Program-made: the position numbers and the translations under genes
The notes under the pieces: model-generated
What the model was told of the DNA's origin: nothing
The model's input: the letters and a program-made list of their open reading frames with translations, nothing else
The model's database searches: none
In this document: one piece after another, positions 58,685 through 64,000 of the stretch
Position numbering within the stretch: position 1 is the first letter of the stretch
Layout: each line of letters starts with the position of its first letter
Assembly (NCBI RefSeq): GCF_036785885.1
Contig: NC_092320.1
Coordinates: forward strand, 18,291,557-18,355,556
DNA from: Coffea arabica
Taxonomy: Eukaryota > Streptophyta > Magnoliopsida > Gentianales > Rubiaceae
Length of the DNA stretch: 64,000 bases
Direction of reading: 5' to 3'

Positions 58685-59473
58685 ATGACTGCTGCTAGGA
58701 AGGGCGCAGTTGGGAAGCAGAACGATTTAGCAGACAGAAAATTGACTTCTCGAATTAATGGGAGCAACAACAAAGGAGCGGCCCAAGTCCTAGTAGTTCT
58801 AGATGGTAATCAAAGGAATGGGAAAAAGAAGAGAATAATGGATACATTAAAAAGGTTGCGATGCAGCAAGAACAGGATTGGCGCAGGTACTTTTAAGCCT
58901 AAGCAGCAGCAGGAAAAGGGTATTGTGACGATTACCACCGGTGATCAATGCTGCTGTACGAGTGAAGCTAATCTTGCCGACGAATATGTTTTGAAGACGG
59001 CGTTATGTGCTGCAAGGTTAACACCCCGCTTCGCCGAAATTATTTCCGTAGCAAAAGCTGCAAAATTTAACGTCGATCAAGAAAAGGAGAGACCGGTAAA
59101 AAAACAGGGCAAAGAGGAAGAGGAGCTAAGATCAGCCGAGCAATTGAAGAAGAAAGAAACTGAATTGAGGCAGAGGGAAAGAGAAGCTGCCCGCGTTGGG
59201 TTACAGATGATAGAAAGCACTGTTGATTTGGAAGACAATCTCATGATTGTGAAGGAACTTCAGCAACTAAGTCAGTGTGCTCCCTCTTACATTATCCATG
59301 GATGCAACGGACCAGCAGTGATGGTATTGAGAGGTTTAAAGAATGGCAAAGTTTTGCACCCTTTAGAGCAGCTTGGCTTGCACTTGAAGGAGGAATTCAG
59401 GGCAGCGGATGATGATGAAGACGCATATTTGAGTCGTGGGGAAGTAGAAGAAGGAGAGATCATCGAATCCTAG
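58685..59473 (+). CDS. GTE/BET C-terminal-like protein without bromodomain (copy 2)
   Basis: Second copy of the frame at 51286, 262 residues. It begins MTAARKGAVGKQNDLADRKL. Differences from copy 1 include NNRIGAS to KNRIGAG, replacement of ERVLCVTITT by EKGIVTITT (a local length change that stays in frame), KKKEPEL to KKKETEL, one Asp fewer in the acidic run, and CDGTA to CNGPA. Every indel keeps the frame. The GTE tail motifs (REREAARVGLQM, LHPLEQLGLHLK, VEEGEIIES) are intact and the bromodomain is again missing. The upstream 180 bp is nearly identical in the two copies, so they probably share promoter elements. Confidence 0.72.
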   Translation: MTAARKGAVGKQNDLADRKLTSRINGSNNKGAAQVLVVLDGNQRNGKKKRIMDTLKRLRCSKNRIGAGTFKPKQQQEKGIVTITTGDQCCCTSEANLADEYVLKTALCAARLTPRFAEIISVAKAAKFNVDQEKERPVKKQGKEEEELRSAEQLKKKETELRQREREAARVGLQMIESTVDLEDNLMIVKELQQLSQCAPSYIIHGCNGPAVMVLRGLKNGKVLHPLEQLGLHLKEEFRAADDDEDAYLSRGEVEEGEIIES

Positions 59474-60687
59474 TATTTTTGCACATCAAGTTAACTTGCA
59501 CTGTAGATATCATTAAGTTTTTCAAATTGTTAACTTTTGTTCATAACTTGATATATTGAATTCGACCTTGAGTTGCAGCTTTGATTTCTTGTTTTGTATT
59601 ACTAATGTGAGAGTTCATATAGCTATTTAGTTTTGTACATATCTTGAGTTTATGAATTCTTGTTTTGTACGTTGATGAATTCAGAGCTTGAGTTTATGCT
59701 AGTTTTTCACTGACGAGTAAATTGAAGGGGTTTATGCTTACTTGACAGTTCAGTTTTCACTTAAACACAGTCATCCGTTCAAGATGAAGGCATTTTCTTG
59801 TTTCATGAAAGAGTGGTAGAATAAAAAAAATTGTCCAGGTATTGACATCTCAGCAGAGCTATGCATAAAAGGTAAGGTTATTTGGTGTATCTCAGGTTCC
59901 TGAAAGCTACGAAAAACCTAAGAATTGTCTTGAAATTTAGTACTAATTTCAGCTACTGTCACAAGCTGCCATTCAGCTGTTTAGTGTTCTGCTATACATG
60001 ACCCAAAGTGTTTGATTAAACTACGAAGAACATAATAATAATACGTATGATCGTCCTTTATACCTTGAAGAAGGCCTTTGAGAAAAGAAAATTGGAGATC
60101 AGAAGAAGCAGAGCAATCTATTCTATCTCATTTTATAACGATAATGGTAGATTTTAGGCATTACCAATTTGACTAGTAGCCTGCATGGATGTTGTATTCT
60201 ATCCCCAATTACCCTTGTTTGCTCATCCTTTGTGTGCAGATTACAAAAGCACCCTCTCTTTACTGCATAAGTAATGCTTGCAAGATACACCGGACTAATT
60301 GTTGCACACCTGCACCTAGCAGATGCGACAATTGCAAGTTCCATTTTTATGTTCCATTAATGAGTGTAAACTTCACGAGATGAGACAGCGGTAGAGTAAT
60401 TCATGCTTGTTGGGGTGAAGGGGACAGAAAAGTCCAAACCAGCCTACTTTTGAACAGTCTGTGTTACATGGTGCAATCTGTTTCTGTACTTGGGAGAACC
60501 AAATCCATTTTAACTTCTTGATTCGGAAATAGAAAAAGTCCTTGCTTTTACACTCTGATTATCGATTAGAGGAATTAATTAGAACAACCTAGCTGTCTGA
60601 AATTTTTGTTGTACTTCTGATCATCCAGGTAATTCCAGGACCAGGAATTCTCTCAATTGCCTCTGTGGCAATATCCAGGATATTCCA

Positions 60688-60822
60688 GTTAATAGTTATT
60701 GGATCTTAAGAAAAAAAAAAAAACTAAAACATGATGTTTATGAAGGAGAAATAGCAACATGATAAAAAAAAAGGGACAGAAACTGTCACAGAGAATGGGA
60801 TAGAAGATCTGTTGCACAATTT
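60688..60822. mobile_element. Single arm of the fold-back MITE family
   Basis: TTAATAGTTATTGGATCTTAAG ... AGATCTGTTGCACAA matches the right arm of the element at 15936-16069. No left arm is present; it begins exactly at the D2 duplication limit. Confidence 0.7.
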
Positions 60823-62527
60823 ATGGGAAAAAAAATATAATTCTAATCAAAATTCCAAACACAAATTTATTTTCAAGACATTCTAGCTACACATTGTAAT
60901 TAGAAAATCCCAAAAAAAAAATAAAGGAATAAAAAAAGGAAAAGAGAAAAAGTCTGAAGATAATTGTATCTATGTTTAGAAAAAAATTACTGCAAGCATC
61001 ATTTATATAAGATAAATCAATTTACAAGAATTAATTTATCTTATATATTAAAATGTATATTTAATTATTAACATATAACATAGAAGTGCAAGCCATAGGA
61101 TGAAGAGACGGTGAAAAATAAGGATTGTTTTTTATTTTGGATTTTCTTGAACATAAGCATGCCATACGAGAGAAGGAAAAATAAATTCAGAATATAATGT
61201 CAGCTCATGTTGTGAGAATATCTTTATTTTTTTTTCCCTCTGAACAAGCTTGCAACAAGAAACACTGGAGTTGACTTAGTGATCAGGGGAACGCTTTTAA
61301 AGTTCTCCTTATTGTCAAATTTAGGATTCGAATCTTGGAGATGGGAGGTTTAAAAGAACAAAAAAAAGCTTGTAACAAGAAAAGAACAAGTACAAATGTC
61401 TTCCTCAAATCCTAATTAAAACGAGTAAATATTAATGTTTTTCTTATTTTTTTTTATCAAGATATCTTGGAAACTTGCTGTCATGAGATGGTATGACAAG
61501 GAGTGGAATCTCTCAACATTGTTGCTTCAACAATTTTTTTTTTCATCTAGAGCAATTTTTGTTATTTAATTAGTGTTTATTAATCGTGTAAAAGAGTAGA
61601 TGATCCAGAGCCATGGAGGGACATGAAAACCTTATCTCCTAATTTAAATGAAATGCAAGACACAGAACCTTACCATTGTTGCTGCACCATTAGTTCCATT
61701 GCAGTGAACCTGCAATCTGACATCAAATGAAACCACCCCAGGGAACGGCTTGAGCAATTACACTTGCCTTCAAATGGTTCAAACTTTGCAAGTTGATTCT
61801 GGATAAAATTTATTTATCTTTTTATGCCTGACCGTTGTATTTGAGCACTTGCAAAAACAGAAATTATTGAATGAACTTCTTTTGAAGGAATAAGATGTTT
61901 TAATTCTGCTCAGAGCTACTAAAAACAAATGCATGAAAATCAGTTTGAAAAGAATCGCAAATTTCTCTACACATAGGATAGGCAACTTGCTTGGGTTAAG
62001 GAGTTGACATTGTCAAAAGGCATTGACCCTTGAGAATGCTTACTCTTAAGCTGGAAGCCAACCTGTTTTTGGTTATAACCAAAGGTCTGACAAAGTAGTA
62101 ACAGGCTTGGTGACAGCTGCTATTTCTAGCACAAAAACTTAGTATATGTTAACATCCTGAGAAGGATTAAGGCACTGTGTGGTCACATCAAAAGGCAATT
62201 AGACTAAGAAAACCCTGGAAATACTATACATATTTGCGCCAGGTGCAATTACAGAGTCAGTCAGACAGTCATCATTCGGCTAGCATGATTGAGCAAATTA
62301 TTGAGTGAAATTAAAACCAACTTGAAATCCTCCTAGGTTCTTCAAATTGTTGTGCAAATCATCGAGCACTCTTTCAAGTACCAGCTACAGCATATTCACT
62401 TGTTCACAAAAGCACTTCATTCTGCCTCATGAATTTCCTGCCACTTCGCTCTTGATGCTGCATTTTAACCACCGTATATGTACCGATTATGAATGCTGGT
62501 AGGAATTGGCCAAGGACAGTGCTAGGC
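60823..62527. other. Spacer and ARP 3' flank, no gene seen
   Basis: AT-rich DNA with A runs, then the presumed 3'-UTR of the endonuclease gene (up to 62527). No conserved frame. Confidence 0.45.
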
Positions 62528-63927
62528 CTAGAGCTTAAGAATGAGACCAATTGGACAGTGATCACTGCCTGTAACATCTGGGAGAATGTACGAGTCGTGA
62601 ACCTTGTCCGCGATACAGTCTGAGACAAGGAAGTAATCCAGCCGCCATCCTGAATGTTCTAAAAAGCTTAGTTCAAAGAAAACCAGGGACTTGCATCCAG
62701 CACAAATGATGCAAGAAACTCCTTCAAGCAACAAGTCAAAAAACAACAAAAGAGCAACTATGCCTAGGCTGAGATGGTTAAGGAACATAACCCAGATTTT
62801 AACCGGTAGAGTGATGATGGCTAACTCAAATAAGTGGATGATGATATCACCAACTATCCTGAACAAATAACCGTAGTGCCCTGACTTTGGAATAGTGATT
62901 CTAAAATGAGCAGGAATGACATGCCACATCAGATAACAAAACTATTACCATATTAGGGCCAAACAGGATCACGTTGGAGTTTGAGAATTGCGGAAAAGTT
63001 TAACTATGATTACAATACATAATCTATTCTATTTGACTTTTAGATGAGTCTATATATGTGCTGTACTGCTGCACATATGTTAAGAAAAAAAAGAGATAAC
63101 AGGAGCGAATTATGTGCACAAAATTGTGATGAAAATCTAGTTATATCACCTGTTTAATGTCCTAATACATAATAATCCATACCATTATAATCAGAAAAGA
63201 GCGACAAAGCAAAAGGTTCAAATTTAGCCTATATAATTCAGAAAGTGGGAAGCAGAGGGATGAGAGGCTGTGAATAAACCAAGCACGGAAGATTATGCTT
63301 TGTGAATAGCTCAGTCATGAAACACCCAATCCAAGTCCTTGCTAGAGCTTACTTAGATCAGGGAGAGGGACTTGGTATCCTGTGTGCAGAAAAAAATAGC
63401 TGGCAGGCAGGTATGCAATACAGACATATAAAAAACTAAGCATTTTGGAACACATTTGTTCTTTACACTCTCTAATAATTGTATTCTGCAACCAAATAAA
63501 CAGCTCATGATGCATTTACAATATGCGAGGGTTGAAATAATACAAGTTTTCAAACAGAGAACAAGTGAAAGCATCACATGGTACGAAATGTAAATCCTAG
63601 CAACCTTCTATATATGAAGTGATCATGCATAGCATGTCCTTGATTTTGTTATTGACATCAACTTCACCCCAGAAGGAAAATGATACGTCAAGAGATGCCT
63701 TATTTGGATATTCACAATCAAATTTATAAACAACAAAAGGACCCAAAAAAACTATTGCACAACACACCTTTATTAGCCTTCCGTCCACCATGTCTATACC
63801 CCCAATAAGTATAGCCAACAACACCAGGATGCTGCCTCCTGAAGGTATCCACGAAGCCCTTATTTAAGAAGTTTGTCTCAAATGATTGTCTTTCTTCAAC
63901 TGTGAACCCAGCACTTCTTTTATTTCC
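62528..63927 (-). CDS. ARP: Apurinic/apyrimidinic endonuclease ARP, C-terminal exons (partial)
   Basis: The last two exons of a minus-strand gene that continues past the right edge: 63927-63768 and 62649-62528, joined in phase (AATAAAG + GATGG gives NKGWRLDYF). They encode about 93 residues of the exonuclease III/APE1 fold: [47 protein letters not shown] and the ending [13 protein letters not shown]. The Asp-His pair in GSDHCP is the catalytic pair of APE1-type enzymes, and the Asp of RLDYF is also conserved. ARP cuts abasic sites in base-excision repair; the Arabidopsis protein also has an N-terminal extension, outside this window. The alternative acceptor 9 bp upstream (TTTTTAG) would insert EHS and is less likely. 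Confidence 0.93.
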
Positions 63928-64000
63928 CTATACAGGAATGCAACAAAAAGCGATTATCAGCATACTAACTATGCTAAAATTTCTCTCCTTCTTTCTACCC

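Larger units (their letters stand above)
56898..60688 (+). repeat. Segmental duplication, copy D2
   Basis: Partner of 49478-53338: block R3 (56905-57852), the hAT MITE (57853-58163), the GTE-tail gene (58685-59473) and its 3' flank. The match stops where the fold-back arm begins at about 60688. Confidence 0.85.

Overview
This window is nuclear DNA from a flowering plant. It has intron-containing genes with GT-AG splicing, AT-rich spacers, several plant transposon classes (Helitron, hAT, Stowaway, Mutator-like, solo LTR) and a fragment of chloroplast DNA. The proteins fit a eudicot, possibly an asterid, but I cannot name the species. Most of the 64 kb is mobile or duplicated sequence; five intact or near-intact gene loci stand out.

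Layout. 1.37-9.9 kb: three tandem copies (A, B, C) of a non-coding AT-rich unit of about 2.4 kb. Copy A carries a 560-bp solo LTR and a ~845-bp plastid insertion (ndhF 3' end facing the 5' half of ycf1). Copy C carries a Stowaway element. Copy B is the empty site for both copy-A insertions. 10.8-13.2 kb: a two-exon plant-specific gene rich in GW/WG motifs, followed at 14.7-15.7 kb by a decayed duplicate cut by a fold-back element. About 18.3-28.26 kb: a large, degraded Helitron with Rep/helicase and RPA-like genes, the latter split by a hAT MITE. 34.1-35.5 kb: a Mutator-like element with long inverted repeats holding pieces of a PHD/Oberon-type gene.

Housekeeping genes. 36.5-39.9 kb (+): the PRP4/LACHESIS-type splicing factor, five coding exons. 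42.9-49.1 kb (-): UDP-GlcNAc:dolichyl-phosphate GlcNAc-1-phosphotransferase (GPT/ALG7), eleven exons. 62.5 kb to beyond the right edge (-): the last two exons of an ARP-type apurinic endonuclease. From memory, the Arabidopsis orthologues (At2g41500, At2g41490, At2g41460) lie in the same neighbourhood, so this looks like an old syntenic block opened up by transposons.

Between GPT and ARP is a segmental duplication (about 49.4-53.3 and 56.9-60.7 kb). Each copy holds an intact, intronless ORF that resembles the C-terminal tail of GTE/BET proteins but has no bromodomain. The genes do not form one pathway; the shared story is microsynteny plus layered, datable insertions. I found no tRNA, rRNA or CRISPR array.
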